NCBI GenBank assembly: GCA_017549185.1
Contig: JAFYVJ010000056.1
Span: forward strand, 1 to 64,000
Direction of reading: 5' to 3'
DNA length: 64,000 bases
DNA from: Roseburia sp.
GTDB taxonomy: Bacteria; Bacillota; Clostridia; Lachnospirales; Lachnospiraceae
How positions within the stretch are numbered: the stretch's first letter is position 1; every line of letters starts with the position of its first letter. Of the stretch, positions 52,027 to 60,870 are shown in pieces. The notes under the pieces are model-generated. The model was not told the origin of the DNA and ran no database searches. It was given only the letters and a program-made list of their open reading frames with translations. A program made the position numbers and the translations under genes.

Positions 52027-52899
52027 CTATGAGCTAAAATATAAAGCCTTCACTTCCTCTACTGGCATATCCTTACCCGTAAAAAGTTTAAACGCAGACA
52101 CGCCTTGCCAGAGTAGCATACCTTTTCCACCAATACATTTACATCCCGCTTCTTTTGCTTCTCTTAAAAGCTTTGTCTCCTGAGGATTATACACGATATC
52201 GCATACAATCAACTCCTTGTGAAATGCAGACAAATCTTTCACTGGGCTTTCATTATCCATCGGCTTCATTCCCACAATTGTTCCATTTACTAAAATATCA
52301 CTATCTAATATTTCCGCTGTCAACTTTGATGCATCCGCTGTATCAAAAACATTCACTACACAATCCGGCACACTCAAGCGAATCTTATCCGCAATCTCTA
52401 ATGTACGGGCAAATGATGCATCCTTTCTTTTGAAAATACTAAGTTCTCTGGCACCATCTATAGCACACTGCACCTGAATAGCAGTTGCCGCACCACCACC
52501 ACCAATAATCGTAATTTTTTTATCTTTTACATCCACATCATGGTCTCTTAAGTTGTTTACAAACCCTTCTCCATCTGTGATATGTCCCGTCAATTTTCCA
52601 TCGTCGTTTACGACAGTATTCACTGCTCCAATAATCTGTGCCGCAGTTGAAAGTTCATCCATATATTTGGCAGCCTCAATTTTGCAAGGCATGGTTACAT
52701 TAAGACCTCGCATCTTCAATGTCTTCATGGCAGCAATAGCATCTGCCACCTCTTCTACCTTCACATCAAATGCTACATATGCATAATCCAAACCTAATTT
52801 TTCAAAGCTATAATTGTACATCGCCGGAGAACCCGAATGATCCACCGGCGAGCCAATTAAAGCTAATAATCTTGTATGTCCTGATATTCTTCGTTCCAT
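52027..52899 (-). CDS. aroE: Shikimate dehydrogenase
   Basis: A 290-residue enzyme reducing 3-dehydroshikimate: substrate motif LIGSPVDHSGSPAMYN, catalytic Lys/Asp in GLNVTMPCKIE and TDGEGF, NADP site IIGGGGAATAIQVQCA. The family N terminus (RRISGHTRLLALIGSP) favours ATG 52899, with AGTAGGAA upstream; the frame can extend 13 codons to 52938. Runs into aroK. Confidence 0.94.
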   Translation of the reverse strand: MERRISGHTRLLALIGSPVDHSGSPAMYNYSFEKLGLDYAYVAFDVKVEEVADAIAAMKTLKMRGLNVTMPCKIEAAKYMDELSTAAQIIGAVNTVVNDDGKLTGHITDGEGFVNNLRDHDVDVKDKKITIIGGGGAATAIQVQCAIDGARELSIFKRKDASFARTLEIADKIRLSVPDCVVNVFDTADASKLTAEILDSDILVNGTIVGMKPMDNESPVKDLSAFHKELIVCDIVYNPQETKLLREAKEAGCKCIGGKGMLLWQGVSAFKLFTGKDMPVEEVKALYFSS

Positions 52900-52984
52900 A
52901 ACTAGATTCCTACTCTTTTCTTCTATTTTCATCTCCACTATAATACCAATACGTATCTTAACTAAAACATAATCCAGCTACATG

Positions 52985-53485
52985 TCAACGGTATCTAATT
53001 ACCAACTCTTCTCCTATCACTATCTGCATTAGCTTTTTATCTAAAAAAGGCAACATTGCCGTTTTCATACTCTCTACCGAACCTTCTTCATTCGCTCCAT
53101 CCGTTACAAGAATAATCAGCTTTGCTCTGGCCTGAAAAACTTTCAAATACTGCATCAGTTTTTTTAAGTCCTTGCATCTGCATTGGCAGTCATAATTCTC
53201 ATAGCAAGATGACATCCCCGCCATAGACATTGGTATCACCTGATTAAAAATCTCCTCTGTATCTTCCCAATGTACCAGATTCAAACGGACATTGCGAAAA
53301 ATCTCACTGTGCATTTTTAAACTCTTAAGTAGCTGTGGAACAAAATCTTGCATGGTCTCTCTGCTCACATTATGATCTAATACCACAGCCATTTCCAATA
53401 CTCCGCCCTTGTAATTGCCCGGAACATGAAGGATACGTTCTACCGTATTTTTAAATTTCATCAAAAATACCGGTGATAAATTCAT
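52985..53485 (-). CDS. Hypothetical VWA-like protein
   Basis: A 166-residue soluble protein. GGVLEMAVVLDHNVSRETM near the start and KLIILVTDGANEEGS later resemble the strand and metal-site loops of von Willebrand factor A domains (xxxVLDxSxS and VTDG). A short cysteine cluster, CYENYDCQCRC, lies between. Function unknown; the next gene upstream is also unrecognised and they may form a pair. Confidence 0.6.
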   Translation of the reverse strand: MNLSPVFLMKFKNTVERILHVPGNYKGGVLEMAVVLDHNVSRETMQDFVPQLLKSLKMHSEIFRNVRLNLVHWEDTEEIFNQVIPMSMAGMSSCYENYDCQCRCKDLKKLMQYLKVFQARAKLIILVTDGANEEGSVESMKTAMLPFLDKKLMQIVIGEELVIRYR

Positions 53486-53548
53486 AACTACTTACCTCAT
53501 CTAAACTCTCATTTCGTCATATCACTAATCAATAGTCATTCATAATAC

Positions 53549-53902
53549 CTATCGCAACTGTGGCATAAAATCTTCTGTATCTCCACAAAACAGACCACCA
53601 AATTTTGCCAGAATCTGCTTCATAATCTGCTCTGCCTTCTCATAATCTTCTGGTACAAATGTAACTATGAATACGCTTTTTGCTCCATGCTCTGCAGCAA
53701 ATTGTAACGTAATCTCATCTTTCGGATGAATCTGTGCAGACTCCACATCAATGGAACTTTTCTCCCCTATCGGAATCTCTAACACCCCGGCTTCTTCCCA
53801 GATTTCTACATTACCCTGTTCTTCAAAAATATGATACAATTCTCGTACCGTAATTTCTTCCGGACAAAAATATATCCAATCTCCAATCACTTTGCCTGCC
53901 AT
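53549..53902 (-). CDS. Hypothetical protein
   Basis: A 117-residue acidic soluble protein (GDWIYFCPEEITVRELYHIFEEQGNVEIWEEAGVLEIPI...). No known motif recognised. The gene follows map by 22 bases and precedes the VWA-like gene, all in the same direction, so it is probably part of that operon. Confidence 0.65.
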   Translation of the reverse strand: MAGKVIGDWIYFCPEEITVRELYHIFEEQGNVEIWEEAGVLEIPIGEKSSIDVESAQIHPKDEITLQFAAEHGAKSVFIVTFVPEDYEKAEQIMKQILAKFGGLFCGDTEDFMPQLR

Positions 53903-53924
53903 CTCTACCTCCTACATCATCCAA

Positions 53925-54800
53925 CTACCAACACAATACCTCATAGCCCTCTTCTGTCACGAGCACCATAATCTCCCACTGTGCTGACGGTTCGCCATCC
54001 TTCGTATACACTTCCCAATTATTCTCACCATCAATACAAATATCTGCTTTTCCCATGTTTATCATTGGCTCAATTGTAAAAATCATGCCTGGCACTAAAA
54101 GCATCTCTGTGCCACGCTTACTATTATAACCAACCCACGGTTCCTCATGGAATTCTAATCCCACACCATGTCCACCGATTTCACGCACAACAGTATAACC
54201 ATTTGCATATGCATGGTCATGAACTGCCTGCCCCATGTCACCTAAATGTCCCCATGGTTTCACTTCTTTCAATCCCATTTCCATACATTCTTTTGTTACT
54301 TCCACCAAGCGTTTCTTTTCCGGACTTACTTCTCCGATACAAAACATTCTGGATGAATCGGAAAAATAGCCATTGAAAATTGTAGAACAATCCACATTCA
54401 CGATGTCGCCTTCTTTCAGCACCACATCCTCCGTCGGGAAACCATGGCAGACCTGATCATTCACTGATACACACACACTATACGGATATCCTTTGTAGTT
54501 TAAAGGAGCTGGAATTCCGCCCATACCAGTAGTGATATCATATACCCATTTATCAATTTCGGAACCTTTTGTCCCTACTCCGATATGTTCTTCAATATAA
54601 TCTAACACTGCAATATTAATCTTACAACTTTCTTTAATTCCCGCAATCTGTTCGGGTGTCTTGATAATCTCTTGCTTTGGAACAATATGTCCTGCTGCGC
54701 GATACTTTTCTATTTTCTCATCAAATGCCATGTGGCAACTTTTGTACTTACGTCCGCTACCACACCAGCAAGGGTCGTTACGACTCATCTTTCCTGCCAT
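53925..54800 (-). CDS. map: Methionine aminopeptidase with N-terminal SEC-C motif
   Basis: A 291-residue type I aminopeptidase removing initiator methionine. N-terminal zinc motif NDPCWCGSGRKYKSCH, then the pita-bread fold with metal ligands: Asp in NVDCST, Asp in YFSDSSR, His in GGHGVGLEFHEEP, Glu in FTIEPMI and Glu in AQWEIMVLVTE. The SEC-C extension is usual in clostridial forms. Possibly co-transcribed with the SurA-like gene upstream. Confidence 0.95.
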   Translation of the reverse strand: MAGKMSRNDPCWCGSGRKYKSCHMAFDEKIEKYRAAGHIVPKQEIIKTPEQIAGIKESCKINIAVLDYIEEHIGVGTKGSEIDKWVYDITTGMGGIPAPLNYKGYPYSVCVSVNDQVCHGFPTEDVVLKEGDIVNVDCSTIFNGYFSDSSRMFCIGEVSPEKKRLVEVTKECMEMGLKEVKPWGHLGDMGQAVHDHAYANGYTVVREIGGHGVGLEFHEEPWVGYNSKRGTEMLLVPGMIFTIEPMINMGKADICIDGENNWEVYTKDGEPSAQWEIMVLVTEEGYEVLCW

Positions 54801-54814
54801 AATTAAATCTCTTT

Positions 54815-55510
54815 CTATTCTTCTTTTACGGTATTCGATAAATCCGCCTTTTCTTTTTTATAATTCACGGTAATGCTGCCCACTGAGATTCGATCCCATA
54901 CCTTTGCGTTTGCCTCGATAACATGCTCTGAAATGAGTTCCATATATGCATCACCGGTATAATTATAATCCTCATATCCTAACCCTTCTTCTTGTGCCAG
55001 AATATTTTGATACTTATTCGCCAAGGCGATTTTTTCTAAGGAATATTCTACATCTTCTTTCTGAATCCCCAATCTCGCCATCTGCTCCTCTGATAGATCC
55101 ATTAAAAAATCCAGAATTTCATTTTCCAAATATGCTGTCTCTGCCTCATCTAGTGCTAAACCTTCCACCACTGCCATCTGATAAAAAATCTCATCATGCA
55201 CAGCCATTTCCTTAACAGCATTTTCTGCTACCTTTCTCACAAAATGCTTATTGGTATATGCATTCCAGTATTTGCTCGGCTTCTCATTATCATACAGCAA
55301 AGCATCCTGTTGAACTGTTTTTTCCTGATAAGCCACATAGACAGCCATATCCCGCAAATCCAGTTCGTTCCCGTCTACCCGCAACGCCACCTTATCCAAG
55401 GACTCTGCATAAACCAAATCTTTTCGATTCAACTGCTGCTTATAGGAAGCAAATGCGGTAGCAAATAACAACACTAGCAAAACCAGCGTGGTTTTTGTTC
55501 TTTCCTTCAT
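54815..55510 (-). CDS. Membrane-anchored SurA-like hypothetical protein
   Basis: A 231-residue protein with an uncleaved N-terminal hydrophobic segment (TTLVLLVLLFATAFA) and an external helical domain. LDKVALRVDGNELDLRDMAVYVAYQEKTVQQDAL and KEMAVHDEIFYQMAVVEGLALDEAE recall the N-terminal domain of SurA/PrsA-type chaperones; no parvulin isomerase domain is present. ATG 55510 is preferred to a TTG three codons upstream. Function inferred only in outline. Confidence 0.65.
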   Translation of the reverse strand: MKERTKTTLVLLVLLFATAFASYKQQLNRKDLVYAESLDKVALRVDGNELDLRDMAVYVAYQEKTVQQDALLYDNEKPSKYWNAYTNKHFVRKVAENAVKEMAVHDEIFYQMAVVEGLALDEAETAYLENEILDFLMDLSEEQMARLGIQKEDVEYSLEKIALANKYQNILAQEEGLGYEDYNYTGDAYMELISEHVIEANAKVWDRISVGSITVNYKKEKADLSNTVKEE

Positions 55511-55526
55511 ACTCTCCAACTCTCTT

Positions 55527-55964
55527 TTACTGGCAGAGTTTTGCCACTACCTGATTAATCACTGCTCCTTCTGCCTTACCCTTCAACTCTGGCATTACGT
55601 TTTTCATAATCATACCTTTATTCTTGCTATCTACAAGTTCTGCAAAATGTTCTGTAATGTAGCTTTCTACTTCTTCCGCTGTCATCATCTTCGGTGCATA
55701 TTCTTGGAAAACATTATAACGTGCCTGATACTCTTCCAATAAATCTGTTCTACTTTCCGGGCAACTGTCTAACTGCTCTTTTACAGATTTGATTTCTTTT
55801 AAAATTACCTTATCCACAATTTCTTCTGTAATATTATCTCTGCATCCTTCATCAATTGCAACTTTTTTTGCTGCTGATACTAATACCGAAATCGCATCCT
55901 TGCGAACTTTATCTCTTGCTTTCATAGCTGCTACCATGTCTTTTTGCAATGCTTCAAATGTCAT
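55527..55964 (-). CDS. yqeY: GatB/YqeY domain protein
   Basis: A 145-residue helical protein of the YqeY family: TFEALQKDMVAAMKARDKVRKDAISVLVSAAK at the start and the tRNA-binding-type tail GMIMKNVMPELKGKAEGAVINQVV. The tail domain is shared with GatB of the tRNA amidotransferase. ATG 55964 has an excellent AGGAGG nearby; a longer frame to 56093 does not. Confidence 0.92.
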   Translation of the reverse strand: MTFEALQKDMVAAMKARDKVRKDAISVLVSAAKKVAIDEGCRDNITEEIVDKVILKEIKSVKEQLDSCPESRTDLLEEYQARYNVFQEYAPKMMTAEEVESYITEHFAELVDSKNKGMIMKNVMPELKGKAEGAVINQVVAKLCQ

Positions 55965-56071
55965 ATTTATATCCTCCTGATTCATAGCATTCCTTTTGTA
56001 ATCCAATAATGCATTATTATAACACTTTCTTTTGCACAACACAATTTTTTCCACATTCTTTTTATACTCAC

Positions 56072-56106
56072 AAAAAAGGACCGTATTATTCACACGATCC
56101 TTTTTT
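56072..56106 (-). terminator. Terminator of the NlpC/P60 gene
   Basis: AAAAAAGGACCGT and ACGATCCTTTTTT arms with one mismatch; T-run on both strands. Confidence 0.88.
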
Positions 56107-56132
56107 AATAGCTTCTATAAAATTAATATCTA

Positions 56133-57284
56133 TTACAATACTCTGCGCACTGCTACAATAGTTCGATACGTCGCTGGGCCAAAGCAAATCCCCAATTTTG
56201 AATTCGCAGCATGTACTATTTGACCATTACCCATGTAAATTGCGACATGACCCGCATAACAGATAATGTCACCTGCTTTGGCATTGGCATAGCTTACTGC
56301 CTGTCCACTGCTTCGCTGTGCATACGAAGTTCTTGGAAGTGAAATTCCAAAATGTCCAAAACATGCCATTGTAAAATAAGAACAATCACAACCATTTGTC
56401 AAACTAGATCCACCATATACATACGGATTACCTACAAACTGACTGGCATAATTCACTACATCCTGACCACTCACACTAGTGCTATATCCCGGATTAGAAC
56501 CGCCTGTAAGTCCTCCCGTTCCCTCATCTTTCTCAGCCGCAAGACGTGCCTCTTCGGTTGCTATAAACTGATTCTGCTGCTTAATGGTCTTTGCATATTT
56601 TTTCGCAAGAGCGGAAGCTTCTGCCAATTCTTCCTCCATATTCTCCATCTTGGCCGCACTCTCTATCAACAGTCCCTCCAACGCACTCTGCTGTTCTTCC
56701 ATATTCATCTGCAACTCTTCAAGTGCTATCATTTCTTCGTCCAGCATTGCCTTTAAATCTATTACTTCCTGAACCGTCTCCTGATACTCTGTCAATTGCT
56801 CTCTATCATATTGATATACACCTGCAATATACTCTGCCCGGTTTAACGCCTCAGTAAAATTAGAAGATCCGACAAGTGCAGTCCACAAGGATTGATTGCT
56901 GCCATTCTCGTACATATGCCGGATTCGTATCTTCATGAACTCATACTGTTCCGCTTCTTTTTTCTCCGCTGCTTCCAAGTCACATTCAGCCTGTACAATC
57001 TCAGCTTCTTTATTCGCAATATCTTCTTCTAGCAACGTCAAATCTGTCAGAAGTGCCATCAATGCTTCATCGTAAGCATCCATTTCAGCCTGCAAAGCAT
57101 CCTGTGCCTTATTAAGTTTATCAATTTCATTATTTACTTCATCTAACTTTTCCTGTGCCTCATCACGCTTATCTTTTGCTTCCTCTAATTTAGACGCATA
57201 GGTAGTCGTTACACTAGTTAACAACATAACCCCTACCAGCAAAGCTGATAATATTCTTTTATGTAAATACTTTTTTCTTCTCAT
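56133..57284 (-). CDS. NlpC/P60 peptidoglycan hydrolase with coiled coil (PcsB-like)
   Basis: A 383-residue secreted protein: signal peptide (LHKRILSALLVGVMLLTSVTTTYA), coiled coil of about residues 30-245, a Gly/Ser linker, and an NlpC/P60 domain with catalytic Cys in NGCDCSYFTM, His in AGDIICYAGHVAIYMG and polar HAAN. It cuts stem peptides during division or spore-wall remodelling. The DCSY context replaces the usual DCSG. No LysM or SH3 domain. Confidence 0.93.
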   Translation of the reverse strand: MRRKKYLHKRILSALLVGVMLLTSVTTTYASKLEEAKDKRDEAQEKLDEVNNEIDKLNKAQDALQAEMDAYDEALMALLTDLTLLEEDIANKEAEIVQAECDLEAAEKKEAEQYEFMKIRIRHMYENGSNQSLWTALVGSSNFTEALNRAEYIAGVYQYDREQLTEYQETVQEVIDLKAMLDEEMIALEELQMNMEEQQSALEGLLIESAAKMENMEEELAEASALAKKYAKTIKQQNQFIATEEARLAAEKDEGTGGLTGGSNPGYSTSVSGQDVVNYASQFVGNPYVYGGSSLTNGCDCSYFTMACFGHFGISLPRTSYAQRSSGQAVSYANAKAGDIICYAGHVAIYMGNGQIVHAANSKLGICFGPATYRTIVAVRRVL

Positions 57285-57369
57285 CTATGTTTCCTTAAAT
57301 AATAAAGTTTGTACTCCTTGTGGAGTATATTTAATGGGTGCAACTATTGCCACACCCATTTTATCACAT

Positions 57370-58938
57370 CTAAATACCTTTTACAATTAATAGCTTATCT
57401 CCAACTTGAAGTTCTTCATTTTTCCTTTGATTGATTTCCATGATTGCCTCTACTGTTGTATGGTATGCCTTTGCAATATTCCAAAGCGTATCTCCTTTAT
57501 TTACGACATACCCCACCACCCCCGGCATCTGTAGCACTTCTTCCATATCAAGTGGCTCTTCTTTTATTTCTGTGATATGTTCAAATTTTTCTTGTGCAAA
57601 GGCCAATACATTTACACCAATTACCGCTTTTACCTCTGCACGAGCCTGATCTAACATAGCTGCTGATAACTGCACTATATTACACTCCTGCTCGATACGA
57701 ACCGGAAGTTTCGTTCTTGGCAGTTCAATCAACTGTTCAAATGGATATAATTTAGAGGATGCTCCCACCGGCATCTGGTCGTCAGTAGTAATATAAAGTA
57801 TATGTATCTCCAACGTCCCTTCTACAAAAATTCCATTCTCTCTCTGCTCTACTCTATCAATATATGCCTTACCTTCGCAGGAACAAATCTGTAGAATTTT
57901 CTCCTGATTCTCTTCTAGTTCTACTTGTTCCGTCACTTTACAAAGTGCATCATTTTTTATCAAAAGACGCTCTAGCATCACCGTTTTCCAAGATGGATAA
58001 AGATTTTTTTCCAATGAATACACGTCCTCTAAAATCTGCACCGGTCGTTCCTGCCATGCACGCACATAAGTGTGAATCAACATATCCAGCACTAGCATTC
58101 GTTCTTCCCCATCGTAATCCGGCTTCACTTCCAGTTCTTTACTAACATTATCTATCTGTATTTTATAAAAAATGTTCTGTTCCAGCTTACCATTCTCTAA
58201 TTCAATTTCCGTATTACAATCTAACGGCACCGTAGTTTCATACCACTGAATACGATCTGGTTCCTCCTCTTCTTGATACAAGATAGAAAGTAACACCTCT
58301 CCACTCAAGTGAATTCCTTTTCCATCTAAATGGCTTCCCACATTCCGTAATTCGATACTCTTCCAAAGAATTTCTCTAATATTCGGTTTACTAGAAGGAA
58401 GTACAATCTCATTCCGTTGCCGGCAAGTATCATGCTTAGCAAAAAGCAATTCTGAAATCTCTACCTCTTTCTGACGTTGCCTGCACTCTTCTTCCCACTG
58501 TACTTCGGTCGTAATCATCTGCATATCAGGTGCCTCTACACAGGCATGAAGTGCTACTACCGCTCGTAAATTCAGTTTTCTGGAATGTATTACGCCTACA
58601 GTCAGATCCTCTATTTCTCCGTTCACCCGTACCGGCTCATACTCTGTCATCCCCTCTACATTTATTTTTTCCTGAAATGGAAGTTCTCCTTTCAAGCAAC
58701 TGATTTTTCCATTTTCCTGATCGCTTCGGTATAACACCCTAAATACCAGCTTGCCCTTTACCCAGACAGCCCCTAATGTTGGCTTTACCTCATCAAATTT
58801 AATCTCTCCCTGTTGTCGAATGATTCTTATAATATCCGGACGATAATCCGGCACATTATAGTCATCGTCTAACGTAATCTGATTTTCTGCCTTGCCAGTT
58901 TGACACGTATTATGTAATTTTATAGTCGATAATTCCAA
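57370..58938 (-). CDS. DUF3794 protein with C-terminal LysM domain
   Basis: A 522-residue protein with three DUF3794 (SipL/SpoVID-like) repeats, seen as recurrent FDEVKPTLGAVWVKGKLVFRVLYR, VDVSGEVLLSILYQ-like and IFVEGTLEIHILYITTDDQ blocks, and a LysM domain at the end (VNKGDTLWNIAKAYHTTVEAIMEINQ). SipL, the clostridial spore coat morphogenetic protein, has this layout. TTG start with GGAGG, placed inside the hairpin at 58939-58992. Supports a spore-forming host. Confidence 0.88.
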   Translation of the reverse strand: MELSTIKLHNTCQTGKAENQITLDDDYNVPDYRPDIIRIIRQQGEIKFDEVKPTLGAVWVKGKLVFRVLYRSDQENGKISCLKGELPFQEKINVEGMTEYEPVRVNGEIEDLTVGVIHSRKLNLRAVVALHACVEAPDMQMITTEVQWEEECRQRQKEVEISELLFAKHDTCRQRNEIVLPSSKPNIREILWKSIELRNVGSHLDGKGIHLSGEVLLSILYQEEEEPDRIQWYETTVPLDCNTEIELENGKLEQNIFYKIQIDNVSKELEVKPDYDGEERMLVLDMLIHTYVRAWQERPVQILEDVYSLEKNLYPSWKTVMLERLLIKNDALCKVTEQVELEENQEKILQICSCEGKAYIDRVEQRENGIFVEGTLEIHILYITTDDQMPVGASSKLYPFEQLIELPRTKLPVRIEQECNIVQLSAAMLDQARAEVKAVIGVNVLAFAQEKFEHITEIKEEPLDMEEVLQMPGVVGYVVNKGDTLWNIAKAYHTTVEAIMEINQRKNEELQVGDKLLIVKGI

Positions 58939-58992
58939 AAAAATCCTCCAATCCGAATCTTTTTATCATCTTATTCGAACCAGAGGATTTTT
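58939..58992 (-). promoter_or_regulatory. Hairpin overlapping the ribosome-binding site of the DUF3794 gene
   Basis: AAAAATCCTC and GAGGATTTTT are perfect arms extended by TTCGAAT/ATTCGGA pairing. On the minus strand the second arm is the GGAGG site and is followed by T7, so it can act as terminator of veg transcription or as a translational block. Confidence 0.6.
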
Positions 58993-59047
58993 ATACATTT
59001 TTCTTAACTATGAGAGTACTAAATAGTTACCATTTTTCTTTTGTACA

Positions 59048-59290
59048 TTAACACAACTTCATACGAATATCTTTGGTAATAATGTCATTATAGCTAAATG
59101 ATAATAACTGCGGTGGATTTGACTCCCGCTCATCCTGCACTAACACAGTAAAAACACTTGGATATGCGTTCTGAATGATACCTTCCTGAACATCCACCTT
59201 ATTACGCCCCCTATCCAACTGAATCAGCACTTTACTTCCACATTGCTGGTGCACGGACGCACGAACCCTATTAAAATCTGCCTGTTGCAT
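59048..59290 (-). CDS. veg: Veg family protein
   Basis: An 80-residue protein with the Veg signature: RVRASVHQQCGSKVLIQLDRGRNKVDVQEGIIQNAYPSVFTVLV followed by SFSYNDIITKDIRM. Veg is a small conserved protein tied to biofilm gene control in B. subtilis. Length is normal. AGGAGG precedes the start. Confidence 0.95.
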   Translation of the reverse strand: MQQADFNRVRASVHQQCGSKVLIQLDRGRNKVDVQEGIIQNAYPSVFTVLVQDERESNPPQLLSFSYNDIITKDIRMKLC

Positions 59291-59382
59291 ATACTACCTC
59301 CTTAAGCCAACACTTTCCCCATTGTCAGCTTACCTTTATCATTGTTATAGGATATCATCACACCATACCCTTGTCAAACCTT

Positions 59383-59817
59383 TTATTCAAAAACTACGTT
59401 TTTATCTACTTTCTCTGTTCGAATGACAATATAGGGATAACTCGGGCTTTTTGCCACGTTTTCACCTTTTCGCGGTCCCATTAACATTGATTTAAAAAAT
59501 ACTGCATTATTACTTAAATACAGTTCTGTCACCTGAATACTATATCCCCCTGTCTGCTGCTCACCATACCCCCTCACTATGTATAAATATTCCGGTGTCT
59601 CATATGTCATTTTAAAATCTGCTGCTTTTTTCCCCTCTATCTGAGTTTTTAACTCTTCCGGTATCTCCTCTTGTGCTACCACATGATAATCCAAATCTCT
59701 TACCTTTGTCCTGTTTGTTTTTTCTATCGCACAACCCGTCATAATAGTTATCACCACACTCAATACCACTCCTATGTATGTGATTCTTCGAAATTCTTTC
59801 TTCAAGCCCGTTCCCAT
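59383..59817 (-). CDS. PrcB-domain lipoprotein
   Basis: A 144-residue protein with a lipoprotein signal (YIGVVLSVVITIMTGC, lipobox cysteine at about residue 29) and a PrcB C-terminal-like domain (YHVVAQEEIPEELKTQIE...YLYIVRGYGEQQTGGYSIQVTELYLSNNAVFFKSMLMGP). Members are often called protease complex subunits, but no partner is nearby. A TTG four codons downstream (59805) is an alternative start with better spacing. Confidence 0.78.
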   Translation of the reverse strand: MGTGLKKEFRRITYIGVVLSVVITIMTGCAIEKTNRTKVRDLDYHVVAQEEIPEELKTQIEGKKAADFKMTYETPEYLYIVRGYGEQQTGGYSIQVTELYLSNNAVFFKSMLMGPRKGENVAKSPSYPYIVIRTEKVDKNVVFE

Positions 59818-59903
59818 CCTTCCATCATTATAGTTACGTATGTCTTTTTACGCTCATAATAACTTATGCACTTTCTAAAAATTTATGAAATTCTTTTTTA
59901 CCC

Positions 59904-59932
59904 TTGTTTTTCTCGAAAATGGGCTTTATAAT
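59904..59932 (+). promoter_or_regulatory. plsC promoter
   Basis: TTGTTT (59904-59909) and a perfect TATAAT (59927-59932) are 17 bases apart. A hairpin (GCTATC/GATAGC, 59949-59973) lies in the 5' leader. Confidence 0.75.
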
Positions 59933-60017
59933 GTTACTGTTCAAAGAGCTATCGGACACTTACTGTCAGATAGCGCTGAAATGTTTTTCTACTATATAGA
60001 TATGAAAGGTTATTTTT

Positions 60018-60764
60018 ATGTTAAGATATTTACTTACCTTATTATTTATTTTCCTTTTCTTACTTCTTAGCCTCCCTTATCTGGGACTTGAATGGATCTT
60101 AGGGAAATTCAATCGTGAGGCTTCTGACCTTCGCCAGCTTCATACCGTTCAAACAGTATTTAAAATTATATTATGGATCTGCGGAACAAAAGTTATCGTC
60201 ATTGGTGAAGAAAACGTTCCAACAGACATACCGGTTCTATATGTAGCTAACCACAAAAGTATGTTTGATATTATTATCACTTACATCCGCTGTCCAAGAC
60301 GTACCGGTTATGTATCAAAGGATGTTATGAAAAAAGTACCTTCTCTTAACCTTTGGATGAAACGTCTTTACTGCTTATTTTTAAACCGTACTGATATTAA
60401 GGAAGGCTTAAAAATGATTTTAGCCGGAATTGATAACATCAAAAATGGTATTTCTATGTGTATCTTCCCAGAAGGTACTAGAAATAAAACGGATGATTTA
60501 ATTTTACCATTTAAAGAAGGAAGTTTTAAAATGTCAGAAAAAACAGGCTGTCCGATTGTTCCTATGGCACTTACCAATACTTCTGCTATCTTCGAAGATC
60601 ATTTTCCATTGGTAAAACCAACCACCGTTATTTTGGAATACGGAGCTCCAATTTATCCTAACGAATTAGAAAAGGAAGAACGCAAAAAAATCGGTGCTTA
60701 TTGCCAGCACACGATTGAAGAAATGCTAAAGAAAAATGCAACCCATGAAGCATTGCATTCGTAA
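60018..60764 (+). CDS. plsC: 1-acyl-sn-glycerol-3-phosphate acyltransferase
   Basis: A 248-residue membrane enzyme making phosphatidic acid. N-terminal hydrophobic helix, acyltransferase motif NHKSMFD (HX4D), GYVSKDVMKKVP, FPEGTR, and VPMALTNT. AAAGG upstream. Monocistronic, with its own promoter and a convergent terminator with murF. Confidence 0.95.
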   Translation: MLRYLLTLLFIFLFLLLSLPYLGLEWILGKFNREASDLRQLHTVQTVFKIILWICGTKVIVIGEENVPTDIPVLYVANHKSMFDIIITYIRCPRRTGYVSKDVMKKVPSLNLWMKRLYCLFLNRTDIKEGLKMILAGIDNIKNGISMCIFPEGTRNKTDDLILPFKEGSFKMSEKTGCPIVPMALTNTSAIFEDHFPLVKPTTVILEYGAPIYPNELEKEERKKIGAYCQHTIEEMLKKNATHEALHS

Positions 60765-60772
60765 AATATAAC

Positions 60773-60857
60773 GATTCAGAGCCAAAGAAATTCTCAAAAA
60801 TGCTTTCAACTTAATGAAATGAATGCATTTTTGAAAATTACTTTGGCTCTAAATCAT
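60773..60857. terminator. Bidirectional terminator between plsC and murF
   Basis: Nested arms GATTCAGAGCCAAAG/CTTTGGCTCTAAATC and TCAAAAATGC/GCATTTTTGA form a long two-part hairpin between the convergent genes. Confidence 0.85.
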
Positions 60858-60870
60858 TACCGCACTTCTT

